Source: Pseudomonadota bacterium
GTDB taxonomy: Bacteria > Pseudomonadota > Gammaproteobacteria > Burkholderiales > Burkholderiaceae_D
Assembly (NCBI GenBank): GCA_030272785.1
Contig: JARXKM010000017.1
Coordinates: 1-35,124, forward strand
Direction of reading: 5' to 3'
DNA: 35,124 bases
Below the pieces are notes generated by a model, which made no database searches, was not told the origin of the DNA, and worked only from the letters and a program-made list of their open reading frames with translations. Positions 24,390 through 32,917 of this stretch are shown one piece after another (position 1 is the first letter of the stretch; each line of letters starts with the position of its first letter). The translations under genes were made by a program, and so were the position numbers.

Positions 24390-25508
24390 ATGGAACTGAT
24401 CTCGATTCCGCTCCCTTCCCCTGCCGCAGGCACGAGCCGGGCCTTGTCGGTTCTTCGCTTTGGGAAGGAGGGGGCCGGCCCCAAGGCCTATATTCAGGCA
24501 TCACTGCACGCCGACGAACTGCCCGGCATGCTGGTCGCGCACCATCTGAGAAATCAGCTTACCGCGCTGGAGCAGCAGGATAGGCTGCTCGGGGAGGTGG
24601 TATTGGTACCGGCGGCCAATCCGATCGGACTTGCGCAAACCTTGTTGGGGTCCAGCCAGGGGCGCTTCGATCTGCGCACCGGACAAAATTTCAATCGCAC
24701 CTTTCACAACCTGTCAGGCGATGTACTGAGCCGGGTGAAGGCGCAGCTGGGGCCGGATGCGGGCGCGAACCAGGCGCTGATCCGCGCGGCGATCCGCGCC
24801 AGCCTGATGGACCAGGACGCCACCGACGAACTGTCGGTACAGCGACTGGCACTGATGCGACTGGCCGCGGATGCCGATGTCGTGCTCGACCTGCATTGCG
24901 ACTGCGAGTCGGTGTTGCACATCTATACCGGCACGCCCCTGTGGGAGCGCGTTGCACCACTGGCGGGATTGCTCGATGCGCGGGTTGCCCTGTTGGAGAC
25001 CAATTCCGGCGATGACCCGTTCGATGAGGCCTGTTCACGGATCTGGTGGGATCTGGCCGCGCTGGTTGGCGAGGAGTTCCCGATACCCCTGGCCTGTCTT
25101 GCCGCGACGGTTGAATTGCGCGGCTTTGCCGACGTCAATCATGCCGATGCCGAGCGTGACGCTACCGCTTTGCTCGACTTCTTGCGCTTGCAGGGCATCA
25201 TTGCCGGTCCGTTGTCGCGAGCCGTGCCACCTGCCTGCGAACCGACCCCGCTGGCAGGCTGCATGCCGCTGACCGCACCGACGGCCGGACTGGTGGTGTA
25301 CTTGCGAGCACTGGGCGATAGCGTCAAGGCAGGCGACCCGCTGATCGATCTGATTGATCCCGTGAGCGGTAACGTGCAACAATTGTTGGCGCCGGTGGAC
25401 GGGATTTATTTCGCCCGCGAAAATCGTCGCTATGTGTCGCCCGGGACGCGGTTGAGCAAGGTCGCGGGGCGTCAAGCCGTTCGCAGCGGCCCGCTGCTTT
25501 CGGCCTGA
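24390..25508 (+). CDS. cphZ: CphZ/AotO-type cyanophycin dipeptide (beta-Asp-Arg) hydrolase
   Basis: A 372-residue protein of the succinylglutamate desuccinylase/aspartoacylase (M14-like) family. Zinc ligands are H40 and E43 in SLHADELPG and H169 in DLHCDCE. The substrate-site NFNR motif is at 100-103 and the catalytic glutamate is E242 in TVELRGFADVN. A C-terminal barrel-sandwich, lipoyl-like domain spans about 283-345. No signal peptide, so cytoplasmic. AotO, from the aot-argR arginine operon of P. aeruginosa, belongs to this subfamily and was shown to be a beta-Asp-Arg hydrolase (CphZ). Here too it directly precedes an ArgR-type gene and follows a cyanophycinase, which strongly favours that role over AstE. 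It starts nine bases after the M20 stop with GAAAG at good spacing. Confidence 0.82.
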   Translation: MELISIPLPSPAAGTSRALSVLRFGKEGAGPKAYIQASLHADELPGMLVAHHLRNQLTALEQQDRLLGEVVLVPAANPIGLAQTLLGSSQGRFDLRTGQNFNRTFHNLSGDVLSRVKAQLGPDAGANQALIRAAIRASLMDQDATDELSVQRLALMRLAADADVVLDLHCDCESVLHIYTGTPLWERVAPLAGLLDARVALLETNSGDDPFDEACSRIWWDLAALVGEEFPIPLACLAATVELRGFADVNHADAERDATALLDFLRLQGIIAGPLSRAVPPACEPTPLAGCMPLTAPTAGLVVYLRALGDSVKAGDPLIDLIDPVSGNVQQLLAPVDGIYFARENRRYVSPGTRLSKVAGRQAVRSGPLLSA

Positions 25509-25573
25509 AGCAATCCGATTGCGTGTGACGTCGTTGTACCACGTAGAATTCTGGCATCCCAAGAAAATAAACT

Positions 25574-26584
25574 ATGCCAACGCCCTTTTCCGTTTCGTTG
25601 ATATTGTTTCCCGGTTTCTCGCTGTTCGCACTGGGTGCGGTGCGCAGTGTCTTCGCTGTCGCCAATGATGTTGGCGGCGAGATGCTGTATCGGGTCCGCC
25701 AATATGCCCCGGATGGTGCGCAAGCGCTGACGCAATGCGGCCTGTCGCTCGCAGCCGACCCGCTCCACAAGCTCGATCATGAGCAACTCGGTTTGTTGAT
25801 GCTGATCGCTGACGAACGCGTCGATGAGCGGGTTGCCGGCACAGTCGGCAGCCACCTCGGGCAGCAGTTGAACCGCTGCGGCGATGGCGGTGAATGGGTG
25901 CTCGGCGCCAGCGGTGCTGGCGCGCAGGTACTCGCCGAGCATGGGTTTCTCGATGGCTATCGTGCCGCGATTCATTGGCAGATTCTGGCGGATGCGGTGA
26001 AGCGCTATCCAGCGACCGTGTTCACTGCGGGCTTGTTCGAAATCGATCGGAATCGCATCAGCGCCGGTGCCGGTGCCGCGGTACTCGATTTGCTCTTGCA
26101 TTGGCTTGGATTACGCCATGGCAGCACCTTTGCCGCCGAAGTGGCAGCCGGGCTGGGACTGGACCGGCTGCGCGGGAGCGACGAACGGCAGCCGGTGCCG
26201 GCGTCGGCGCAACCGGCGCTCGGATCGGCGCGCCTCAAGGAAGCGCTGGAACTGATGGCAGCCAATCTTGCCGAGCCCTTGCAGGCAGAAGATATTGCCC
26301 AACTGGTCGGCGTGTCGCGCAGGCAACTGGAACGATTGTTCCGGCAGCATATGGATACCTTTCCCTCGCGGTATTACCTGGAGCTGCGCCTCAAACATGC
26401 TCGCCGCCAATTGAAGCAGACGACCCAATCGATCATGCAAGTCGGCCTTGCTTGCGGTTTCGCTTCTGGTCCGCATTTTTCCACCACGTACCGCAATTAT
26501 TTTGGTTACACCCCGCGCGAGGAACGTGCCCGGCACACCATGCCGCAAGTCGCGACGAAAATCTCCGAAGAGGACATTCAATGA
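25574..26584 (+). CDS. argR: ArgR-type AraC-family transcriptional regulator
   Basis: A 336-residue regulator with an N-terminal GATase1-like ligand-binding domain (about 1-190, starting FSVSLILFPGFSLFALGAVR) and a C-terminal AraC double helix-turn-helix (about 225-325). The latter contains LQAEDIAQLVGVSRRQLERL and SIMQVGLACGFASGPHFSTT followed by YRNYFGYTPREERA. This is the architecture of P. aeruginosa ArgR, which senses arginine and controls aot and AST genes; it is unrelated to E. coli hexameric ArgR. The nucleophile-elbow region lacks a cysteine, as usual for these sensor domains. The gene is 65 bp after the dipeptide hydrolase and overlaps astA by ATGA. The operators at 21630-21730 are its likely targets. 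Confidence 0.86.
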   Translation: MPTPFSVSLILFPGFSLFALGAVRSVFAVANDVGGEMLYRVRQYAPDGAQALTQCGLSLAADPLHKLDHEQLGLLMLIADERVDERVAGTVGSHLGQQLNRCGDGGEWVLGASGAGAQVLAEHGFLDGYRAAIHWQILADAVKRYPATVFTAGLFEIDRNRISAGAGAAVLDLLLHWLGLRHGSTFAAEVAAGLGLDRLRGSDERQPVPASAQPALGSARLKEALELMAANLAEPLQAEDIAQLVGVSRRQLERLFRQHMDTFPSRYYLELRLKHARRQLKQTTQSIMQVGLACGFASGPHFSTTYRNYFGYTPREERARHTMPQVATKISEEDIQ

Positions 26585-27612
26585 ATCACATGGACTACCT
26601 GTTGCGCCCGGCGACCCTGGATGATCTCGATGCCATCGAGCGGTTCTCGAAAGCCAGTACGTTTGGCATCCACACGCTGAAACCGGGTCGTGTCCGCCTC
26701 GCGGAGCGGCTCGAACGGTCGCTGAAGGCCTTCGCAGGCACTGAACCGGTCAGCGGCGACGAGATCTACCACTTTGTCCTCGAAGACCTTAGGGCCGGTC
26801 GCGTCGTCGGTACCAGTGGCATCGTCGCCAGCGCCGGGGCAAACGGCCGTTTCTATTGTTATCGCAATGAATTTTCGGTGCATACCAGCGAGGAACTCGG
26901 CATCAGCAATCGGGAACATACACTGCGTCTGTGCGAAGACTTGTCCGGCCACTCACTGCTCAGCTCGTTTTACATCGAGCCGGAGTATGGCGCTACGCTC
27001 GCCCCGCAACTGCTTTCCCGCGGACGGCTGCTTTTCGTGAGGAACTTTCCCCACCTGTTCGCGGAAAGGATAGCTGCTGAAAATCCCGGCTTGTGCGACG
27101 AAACTGGCAATAGCCCCTTATGGAATGCGCTGGGGCATCGATTCCTAAAAATGCCATTTCCTGAGGCTGAGCAACGCACCGGGGGCCGATCCAAGAGTTT
27201 CATCGCTGAGTTGATGCCCCGCTCACCGATTTATGTCTCCTTGCTGGCCGAGGATGCCCAGTGGGCAATGGGGCAGTTGCATCCAGACGGAGAGTTGCCT
27301 TTTAGCATACTGGTTGCGGAAGGGTTTGATGTGGATTCCTACGTCGACATATTCGATGGTGGGCCGATTGCCGAAGCGCGGGTGGCCATGTTGAACACCG
27401 TGGTTTCCGCGCTGGAGGTGGATCTGCGTGGTGCTGCTGACCTGGAAGGAGAACCCTGTCTGTTGTCCAATATGGAACGCTCAGGATTTTGCGCGACGCT
27501 GGCACTTGGTGAGTTCGTCGAGGATGCGCTTCAACTGACGCCCTCGGCGATCAAACGACTGGCGCTGACCGCGGGTTCGCGCGCGTGTGCCGTGCGTGTC
27601 AACGGATCGTAG
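26581..27612 (+). CDS. astA: Arginine N-succinyltransferase (AstA/AruF-type)
   Basis: A 343-residue acyltransferase of the AstA family, of normal family length. Family blocks are recognisable: an N-terminal acetyltransferase-like fold (LLRPATLDDLDAIERFSKAS), the central SFYIEPEYG segment, KSFIAELMPRSPIYVSLL, GQLHP and SYVDIFDGGP. AstA succinylates arginine (or ornithine) from succinyl-CoA, the first step of the AST catabolic pathway. No other AST enzyme (astB, astC, astD, astE) is in the window; they may lie elsewhere, or the product may be used by the racemase-like enzyme at 16052-17212. Its ATG overlaps the argR stop and an AGGA seven bases upstream supports the start. It is the last recognised gene of the rightward operon. 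Confidence 0.88.
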   Translation: MNHMDYLLRPATLDDLDAIERFSKASTFGIHTLKPGRVRLAERLERSLKAFAGTEPVSGDEIYHFVLEDLRAGRVVGTSGIVASAGANGRFYCYRNEFSVHTSEELGISNREHTLRLCEDLSGHSLLSSFYIEPEYGATLAPQLLSRGRLLFVRNFPHLFAERIAAENPGLCDETGNSPLWNALGHRFLKMPFPEAEQRTGGRSKSFIAELMPRSPIYVSLLAEDAQWAMGQLHPDGELPFSILVAEGFDVDSYVDIFDGGPIAEARVAMLNTVVSALEVDLRGAADLEGEPCLLSNMERSGFCATLALGEFVEDALQLTPSAIKRLALTAGSRACAVRVNGS

Positions 27613-28048
27613 TTGCCCACTAGATTCATTGCGCGTTTGATCATGCCCACAAGACGATGAGCGAATACGGTTCTGTTCCATGGGTCACCGCTTACAAGGA
27701 TGCAAATTCTCTCGTTCCCGGCCTTTTGCTGAAGGGGGAGTTCAATCGATGTATCTCACGAGCTCTCATAAATGGTGTAAAAAAGCTACTATTGAAGAAT
27801 ATCCATATCTATTGGAATGAAACGGCACCCTATCAAAATATTTATGCGCAAACTCTTTTAACTTAATTTCAGGCCGCCGCCGACATGAAGGCGGTTGGTC
27901 ACGCGAACATGAGCAAGGGGTGCGGGGTTGCGCTGGCCCGGGTGACGGCGGTGCGGCCGGTGAAAGTCCAAACTCATGCGAAACCGATGGCCGCCTACCG
28001 GTTGAAAGAAATTACTTACATAGCCGTTGCATGAAGGCGACAGAGCGC
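27613..28048. other. Unexplained segment: AT-rich patch followed by GC-rich inverted repeats
   Basis: Between astA and the tRNA terminator the base composition changes twice. About 27740-27870 is markedly AT-rich against its surroundings, and 27870-28020 is again GC-rich. The latter part contains an inverted repeat, GCGGCC at 27953-27958 with GGCCGC at 27989-27994, whose inner GGT/ACC (27959-27961, 27983-27985) extends the stem. I recognise no gene, insertion sequence or clear terminator for the astA operon. It could be a remnant of transferred DNA at the 3' side of the tRNA gene. Confidence 0.4.
27657..27866 (+). CDS. Small hypothetical ORF in AT-rich DNA
   Basis: A 69-codon frame beginning MSEYGSVPWVTAYKDANS. 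No family is recognised, no signal peptide or membrane helix is evident, and the ribosome binding site is weak. The second half lies in the AT-rich patch, so its composition differs from every neighbour. It may be a fragment of a transferred gene or a chance frame. Confidence 0.2.
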   Translation: MSEYGSVPWVTAYKDANSLVPGLLLKGEFNRCISRALINGVKKLLLKNIHIYWNETAPYQNIYAQTLLT

Positions 28049-28087
28049 AAAATAAATAAAAATGGCTGCAAGCGAAAGCGTGCAACC
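28049..28087 (-). terminator. Rho-independent terminator of the tRNA transcript
   Basis: On the minus strand, 28087-28064 folds into a stem (GGTTGCA with TGCAGCC, one internal mismatch, two further pairs and a TTTC loop). It is followed by an A/T run rich in T at 28063-28049. It lies 23 bp past the tRNA 3' end and is a convincing terminator for the tRNA and possibly for rpoD read-through. Confidence 0.85.
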
Positions 28088-28109
28088 ATTTGATTTTTAA
28101 GGCTAATTC

Positions 28110-28188
<79 letters not shown>

Positions 28189-28204
28189 GAAATCGGTGCG
28201 GCGG

Positions 28205-28256
28205 GAGTTGCGCCAACTCGCCACCGTCCGGCACAGGTCCGGAACGAAGTGGCGAG
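28205..28256 (-). other. Two overlapping hairpins between rpoD and the tRNA
   Basis: Hairpin A pairs 28217-28224 with 28249-28256 (CTCGCCAC/GTGGCGAG), with an inner TCCGG/CCGGA stem (28227-28231, 28239-28243). Hairpin B pairs GAGTTG at 28205-28210 with CAACTC at 28214-28219. They share bases 28217-28219, so they compete. No T run follows. Likely roles are rpoD mRNA 3'-end protection or a processing site releasing the tRNA. Confidence 0.45.
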
Positions 28257-28289
28257 AGGATATTGCCTTTACCCTAAGCCCGTCAAGGC

Positions 28290-30551
28290 CTAGTTTCCTT
28301 CGAGGAAGCTCTTCAGCTTGTCGGAGCGCGACGGATGGCGCAGTTTGCGCAGCGCTTTCGCCTCGATCTGGCGGATGCGTTCGCGCGTGACGTCGAACTG
28401 CTTGCCCACTTCTTCGAGCGTGTGGTCGGTCGACATCTCGATGCCGAAGCGCATGCGCAGCACCTTGGCCTCGCGCGGCGTCAGCGAATCGAGCACATCC
28501 TTAACGACCCCGCGCATCGACGCGTGCAGCGCCGCATCCGACGGCGCCAGCGTGTTGTTGTCCTCGATGAAGTCGCCCAAATGCGAGTCGTCATCGTCGC
28601 CGATCGGCGTCTCCATCGAGATCGGTTCCTTGGCGATCTTCATGATCTTGCGGATCTTGTCTTCCGGCATTTCCATCTTGATCGCCAGGGTGGCCGGATC
28701 CGGTTCGGCGCCGGTTTCCTGCAAGATCTGACGCGAGATGCGGTTCATCTTGTTGATCGTCTCGATCATGTGCACCGGAATGCGGATGGTGCGCGCCTGG
28801 TCGGCGATCGACCGGGTGATCGCCTGGCGGATCCACCACGTCGCATAGGTCGAAAACTTGTAGCCGCGGCGGTATTCGAACTTGTCGACCGCCTTCATCA
28901 GGCCGATGTTGCCTTCCTGGATGAGGTCGAGGAACTGCAGGCCGCGGTTGGTGTATTTCTTGGCGATCGAAATGACCAGCCGCAAGTTGGCCTCGGTCAT
29001 TTCGCGCTTGGCCTTGCGCGCCTTCATTTCGCCGGCCGCCATCTGGCGGTTGATGTTGCGCAAGTCCGGCAGCGGCAGCACCACGCGCGCCTGCAGGTCG
29101 ATCAGGCGCTGCTGCAGCTCCTTGATGGTCGGGATGTTGCGCCCAAGGATGGCGCTGTACGCGTGGCCCGCGTTGACTTCGCCGTCGACCCAGTCGAGGT
29201 TCGTTTCGTTGCCCGGGAACACCTTGATGAAGTGGGCGCGCGGCATGCCGCACTTGTTTACCGCCACGTCGAGGATCTGCTTTTCGATGTGGCGCACTTC
29301 GTCGACCTGGCCGCGCAGGGTGTCACACAGTTTCTCGACCACCTTGGCGGTGAAGCGGATGCCCAGCAGCTCGTTGGAGATCGTTTCCTGCGCCTTGATA
29401 TAGGCTTTCGAGTTGTAGCCGTCCTTTTCGAACGCCTTGCGCATCTTGTCGAACTGCACCGAGATGATCTCGAACTTGCCCAGCGCTTGCGTTTTCAGCG
29501 CTTCGAGCTGCTCGGCCGAGAAGCCGGCCGCGCCGGAGGCGTTGTTTTCCTCTTCCTCGACTTCTTCCTCTTCGTCACCTTCTTCGTCCTCGTCGTCCTC
29601 GTCGGACGTCGGCGCCGGCGCCACCACCGCCGGGCCGTCTTCGGCGTCGACCATGCCGTCGACGATTTCGTCGATCTTGGTTTCGTCGTTCTGGATGCGC
29701 AGCGAGGCCGAAATGATCTCGGCGATCGTCACCGGGCAGGCCGAGATGGCCTGGATCATGTCCTTGAGGCCGTCTTCGATCCGCTTGGCGATCTCGATTT
29801 CGCCTTCGCGCGTGAGCAGCTCGACCGAGCCCATCTCGCGCATGTACATGCGCACCGGGTCGGTGGTGCGGCCGAAATCGGAGTCGACCGTCGACAGCGC
29901 CGCCTCCGCCGCAGCCTCGGCTTCGTCGTCGCTGGTGACGGTGGCCACGTTGTCGGACAGCAGCAGCGTTTCGGCGTCGGGCGCGTGCTCGTACACCGCG
30001 ATGCCCATGTCGTTGAAGGTGCCGATGATGCCTTCGATCGCTTCCGGATCGACGATGTTCTCAGGCAAATGGTCGTTGATCTCGGCGTACGTGAGGAAGC
30101 CGCGTTCCTTGCCGAACTTGATCAGTGTCTTCAGTTTCTGGCGGCGCCGCTCGAGTTCTTCCTCGGTCGCTTCGGTATCCGACGAGAAGGCGTCTTTCAG
30201 CAGCGCCTTTTCCTTGGCCTTGCGGTCCTTCGCCTTGGCCTTGTCGACTGCCTTCAGTTCGGCCCGCTCGACCGCGTTGAGCGCGGCCACTTCGTCGTTC
30301 TCGGGCTGGAATTCTTTCGGCTTGCGACCGCGCCGGCCCGGTACCTTGACCGATGGCAGGACGTAACCGGACGTGTCGATCGCGGCCAGGGTGGCGGCAT
30401 CGGTGGTCTGGCTGACGGCAGGCGTGCCGCTGCTCGTGCTGCGAGTTTCAGCCTTGTCTTGCGCCTTGTCCGACTTGGCGGACATTTGCGCGGGCTTTTC
30501 AGCCATGGTGGTTTCAGGTTTCTTGATTGGCACAGGCGCTTTCGATGTCAC
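28290..30551 (-). CDS. rpoD: RNA polymerase primary sigma factor RpoD (sigma-70)
   Basis: A 753-residue housekeeping sigma factor. A Lys/Ala-rich N terminus precedes region 1.1. Region 1.2 has [21 protein letters not shown] non-conserved insert carries a strongly acidic tract ([20 protein letters not shown]). Region 2 includes [20 protein letters not shown] and [20 protein letters not shown], region 3 [16 protein letters not shown], and region 4.2 [20 protein letters not shown]. The C terminus LKSFLEGN is typical. The frame opens at a GTG (30551) with no good ribosome binding site; an ATG at 30506 (MAEKPAQ, 738 residues) is an alternative start. It lies 433 bp downstream of dnaG, with its own extended -10 promoter just past the dnaG stop. 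Confidence 0.97.
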   Translation of the reverse strand: MTSKAPVPIKKPETTMAEKPAQMSAKSDKAQDKAETRSTSSGTPAVSQTTDAATLAAIDTSGYVLPSVKVPGRRGRKPKEFQPENDEVAALNAVERAELKAVDKAKAKDRKAKEKALLKDAFSSDTEATEEELERRRQKLKTLIKFGKERGFLTYAEINDHLPENIVDPEAIEGIIGTFNDMGIAVYEHAPDAETLLLSDNVATVTSDDEAEAAAEAALSTVDSDFGRTTDPVRMYMREMGSVELLTREGEIEIAKRIEDGLKDMIQAISACPVTIAEIISASLRIQNDETKIDEIVDGMVDAEDGPAVVAPAPTSDEDDEDEEGDEEEEVEEEENNASGAAGFSAEQLEALKTQALGKFEIISVQFDKMRKAFEKDGYNSKAYIKAQETISNELLGIRFTAKVVEKLCDTLRGQVDEVRHIEKQILDVAVNKCGMPRAHFIKVFPGNETNLDWVDGEVNAGHAYSAILGRNIPTIKELQQRLIDLQARVVLPLPDLRNINRQMAAGEMKARKAKREMTEANLRLVISIAKKYTNRGLQFLDLIQEGNIGLMKAVDKFEYRRGYKFSTYATWWIRQAITRSIADQARTIRIPVHMIETINKMNRISRQILQETGAEPDPATLAIKMEMPEDKIRKIMKIAKEPISMETPIGDDDDSHLGDFIEDNNTLAPSDAALHASMRGVVKDVLDSLTPREAKVLRMRFGIEMSTDHTLEEVGKQFDVTRERIRQIEAKALRKLRHPSRSDKLKSFLEGN

Positions 30552-30984
30552 AACGACTAGCTTTATGGTGGATTTAGATAAAGTTTGTTGCCGCCCAATT
30601 GCGGGCCTCCGACTCCCGGCCGCCCCTCGCAGGTCAGCCTGGCACTACGCACTCTTACACCGCTACATCACCCCGCGGACACGCCGCGCCGCCGGCTTGC
30701 GCCAGTCATCACTCGATACAACAGCAGTCGGAGGGCAGGCGCCTGGTGGTTGCGGGGGCAAACTGTTGCTCGCCATCCAAGCGCATCGCGCTGTCGCATC
30801 CAAAGCTGGCCCTGGCCGCCGACGCCACCCTGCGCGCCGATCAAGAGCCTAATTGTTTGACATACTGCGTCCCTTCGAAACGAAGAATCATTTCAAAGAA
30901 CACAATACTTATCGTTTTATTATAGCACGCACCCCAACTTTTTCCAGTCACGGCAACCCCTTGATTTGGAGGCAATTTCACAAC
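30552..30984 (-). promoter_or_regulatory. rpoD promoter and long 5' leader
   Basis: This 433-bp gap holds no gene. On the minus strand a perfect extended -10, TGCTATAAT (hexamer at 30924-30919), lies about 60 bp after the dnaG stop; the -35 is poor, as is common for extended -10 promoters. Transcription from there would give a leader of about 360 nt before rpoD. A small hairpin CTTCG-TTT-CGAAG lies at 30885-30873 near the leader's start. The rest is GC-rich with no motif I recognise. Confidence 0.6.
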
Positions 30985-32781
30985 TTAACGCGCTGCTTTT
31001 TCGGCCGCTTCCTCGATCTCCAACTGATTCTGAATCGCGGTGATTTCGCGGTAGCGCACACCCATCTGATCTGCGGTCAGTCCTGAAGAAAACAACTGCT
31101 GCAGTTCCAGTTTAAGTGCATCCATCTTGAGCTGCCTCACTGTTGCCACCAGCCACGGCCGGACGCTGTCGACGTCCGATTCCGGCTCGGCGGCGATCTC
31201 GGCGATCAGGGCGTCGTACTCGACGCTGCCTTCCTTCAACTGCTGCGAGAACGCGGCGAAACCGCCGCCCGGGCCCAGCGCCTGGCCGCCCGCCACCAGC
31301 TGGCGCAGCCGTTCGGCCGATTCGGCGCCGAAGAAGTCGAACGAGCCCAAGGCGGCCTCGTCGAGCTCGAGACACAGCGGCGGATGCGCCACCAGGATGC
31401 GCAATATCTGCAGCTCCAGCCCGACCGGCTGCGGCCGCCCTTGCCGCGGCGGCGCCCGCCGCGCCACCGAGACCGGCTTGGCCAGTTCGAATAACGCTTC
31501 AATCTCGGCCGGGGTTGACTGCGTGATGCCCGACAGGCCGCGCACGATTTGCAGCCGCAGCGACGACGGTGCCATCGACTGCAACAGCGGCTTGGCGTCG
31601 AACTGGGTGCGGGCCCGCCCTTCCGGCGAGGAAAGGTCGTGTTCGCCGGCCACCACGCGCAGCAGGAATTGCGACAGCGGCATCGCCTCGTGGATTTCCT
31701 GCTCGAACGCTTCGAAGCCGCGCTCGCGCACGAAGCTGTCCGGATCGTGCTCGGTCGGCAGGAACAGGAACTTGATGGTCTTGTTGTCGCTCACTTGCGG
31801 CAGGCAGGCTTCGAGCGCGCGGCGCGCGGCCTTGCGGCCGGCCTTGTCGCCGTCGAAGCTGAAGATCACCGTGTCGGTCTGGCGCAGCAGCTTTTGCACG
31901 TGGGTCGCGGTGCAGGCGGTGCCGAGCGTGGCCACCGCTTGCGGAAAGCCCAGCTGGGCCAGCGCCACCACGTCCATGTAGCCTTCAGTGACCAGCACAT
32001 AGCCGGCGTCGCGGATCGCCTGGCGCGCCTCGAACAGGCCGTACAGCTCCAGGCCCTTCTGGAACAGCGGCGTTTCCGGCGAGTTCAGGTATTTCGGCTC
32101 GCCCTGGTCGAGCACGCGGCCGCCGAAACCGATCACCTGGCCCTTGGTATTGCGGATCGGAAACATGATGCGTTCGCGGAAACGGTCGTAGCGCTTCTTG
32201 TTGCCGCCGTCTTCGTCCACCTTGTCGATCACCAGGCCGGACTCGACCAGCGCGAGCGCGTCGTAGTCGGGAAACACCGCCTTCAGGCTGTCCCAGCCGG
32301 ACGGCGCGTAGCCCATGCCGAAGCGGGCCGCCACTTCGCCGGTCAGGCCGCGCTTCTTCAGGTAGGCGATGGCGCCGTCGGCGCCGCGCAGCTGGCCGCG
32401 GTAGAAGTCGCAGGCCTGCGTCATGGCGTCGGTCAGCGCCAGCGACTGCGCCTGATTGGCGGCGCGCTGGGCCGGCGGGAGCTTGTCGTCGGCGTCCGGC
32501 ACCACCATGCCGCAGCCTTGCGCGAGGTCCTTGACGGCGTCGACGAAGCCCATGCCCGAGTACTCGATCAGGAAGCCGATCGAGGTGCCGTGCGCGCCGC
32601 AGCCGAAGCAGTGATAGAACTGCTTGGTCGGGCTGACCGTGAAGCTGGGGGATTTTTCGTTGTGGAACGGGCACAGGCCCATGAAGTTGGCGCCGCCCTT
32701 TTTCAGCTGGACGTAACGGCCGACCACGTCGACGATGTCGACCCGGTTAAGCAAATCGGTAATAAATGATTGTGGGATCAC
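30985..32781 (-). CDS. dnaG: DNA primase DnaG
   Basis: A 598-residue replicative primase that makes RNA primers at the fork. The N-terminal CHC2 zinc finger has C37, H40, C58 and C61 (LCPFHNEKSPSF, YHCFGCGAHG). The RNA-polymerase basic core has YAPSGWDSL and RFRERIMFPIRNTKGQVIGF then GGRV. The TOPRIM domain carries the catalytic glutamate in TEGYMDVVAL and the DGD in FSFDGDKAGRKAA. A C-terminal helicase-binding helical domain (about 450-598) ends LEIEEAAEKAAR. The start is GTG at 32781 (MIPQSFITDLL), the normal N terminus for the family; the ribosome binding site is weak. It sits between yqeY and rpoD, the standard macromolecular-synthesis order. Confidence 0.97.
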   Translation of the reverse strand: MIPQSFITDLLNRVDIVDVVGRYVQLKKGGANFMGLCPFHNEKSPSFTVSPTKQFYHCFGCGAHGTSIGFLIEYSGMGFVDAVKDLAQGCGMVVPDADDKLPPAQRAANQAQSLALTDAMTQACDFYRGQLRGADGAIAYLKKRGLTGEVAARFGMGYAPSGWDSLKAVFPDYDALALVESGLVIDKVDEDGGNKKRYDRFRERIMFPIRNTKGQVIGFGGRVLDQGEPKYLNSPETPLFQKGLELYGLFEARQAIRDAGYVLVTEGYMDVVALAQLGFPQAVATLGTACTATHVQKLLRQTDTVIFSFDGDKAGRKAARRALEACLPQVSDNKTIKFLFLPTEHDPDSFVRERGFEAFEQEIHEAMPLSQFLLRVVAGEHDLSSPEGRARTQFDAKPLLQSMAPSSLRLQIVRGLSGITQSTPAEIEALFELAKPVSVARRAPPRQGRPQPVGLELQILRILVAHPPLCLELDEAALGSFDFFGAESAERLRQLVAGGQALGPGGGFAAFSQQLKEGSVEYDALIAEIAAEPESDVDSVRPWLVATVRQLKMDALKLELQQLFSSGLTADQMGVRYREITAIQNQLEIEEAAEKAAR

Positions 32782-32811
32782 GTTGGCTGCACAGTCTTTG
32801 TCTAAAGTCAG

Positions 32812-32817
32812 ACTATA
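32812..32817 (-). promoter_or_regulatory. Candidate -10 element for dnaG
   Basis: TATAGT on the minus strand lies about 30 bp before the dnaG GTG, in the 136-bp gap after yqeY. No good -35 is seen at standard spacing. It may allow dnaG to be expressed independently of rpsU-yqeY. Confidence 0.3.
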
Positions 32818-32875
32818 CCGCCGGCTCCGCGTCAGATTGATTTAAAACAATTGATGCTCTGCCGGCGACTTCGGC

Positions 32876-32899
32876 GGGGCCAGCGCTAGCGCTGACCCC
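32876..32899. other. 24-bp near-perfect palindrome between yqeY and dnaG
   Basis: Twelve bases pair with the next twelve (GGGGCCAGCGCT, AGCGCTGACCCC) with a single wobble and no loop, 18 bp past the yqeY stop. There is no T run, so it is more likely an mRNA stabilising or processing structure, or a protein-binding palindrome, than a terminator. Confidence 0.55.
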
Positions 32900-32917
32900 G
32901 CGCATCGTGGAACGGGC

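Noticed and set aside
24390-25508. Assignment as succinylglutamate desuccinylase (AstE)
   Set aside because: The family is shared, but the C-terminal barrel-sandwich domain, about 370-residue length, and position before an ArgR-type gene and after a cyanophycinase favour the AotO/CphZ subfamily. AstE activity is not strictly excluded.
27951-28010. Possible group II intron or other catalytic RNA fragment, suggested by GGTGAAAGTCC and the nearby stem
   Set aside because: No reverse transcriptase, no domain V-like hairpin and no further match that I can support; kept only as an unexplained structured segment.
28335-30560. A 741-codon frame antisense to rpoD
   Set aside because: rpoD is unmistakable on the minus strand; the antisense frame is repetitive in His, Arg, Asp and Leu.
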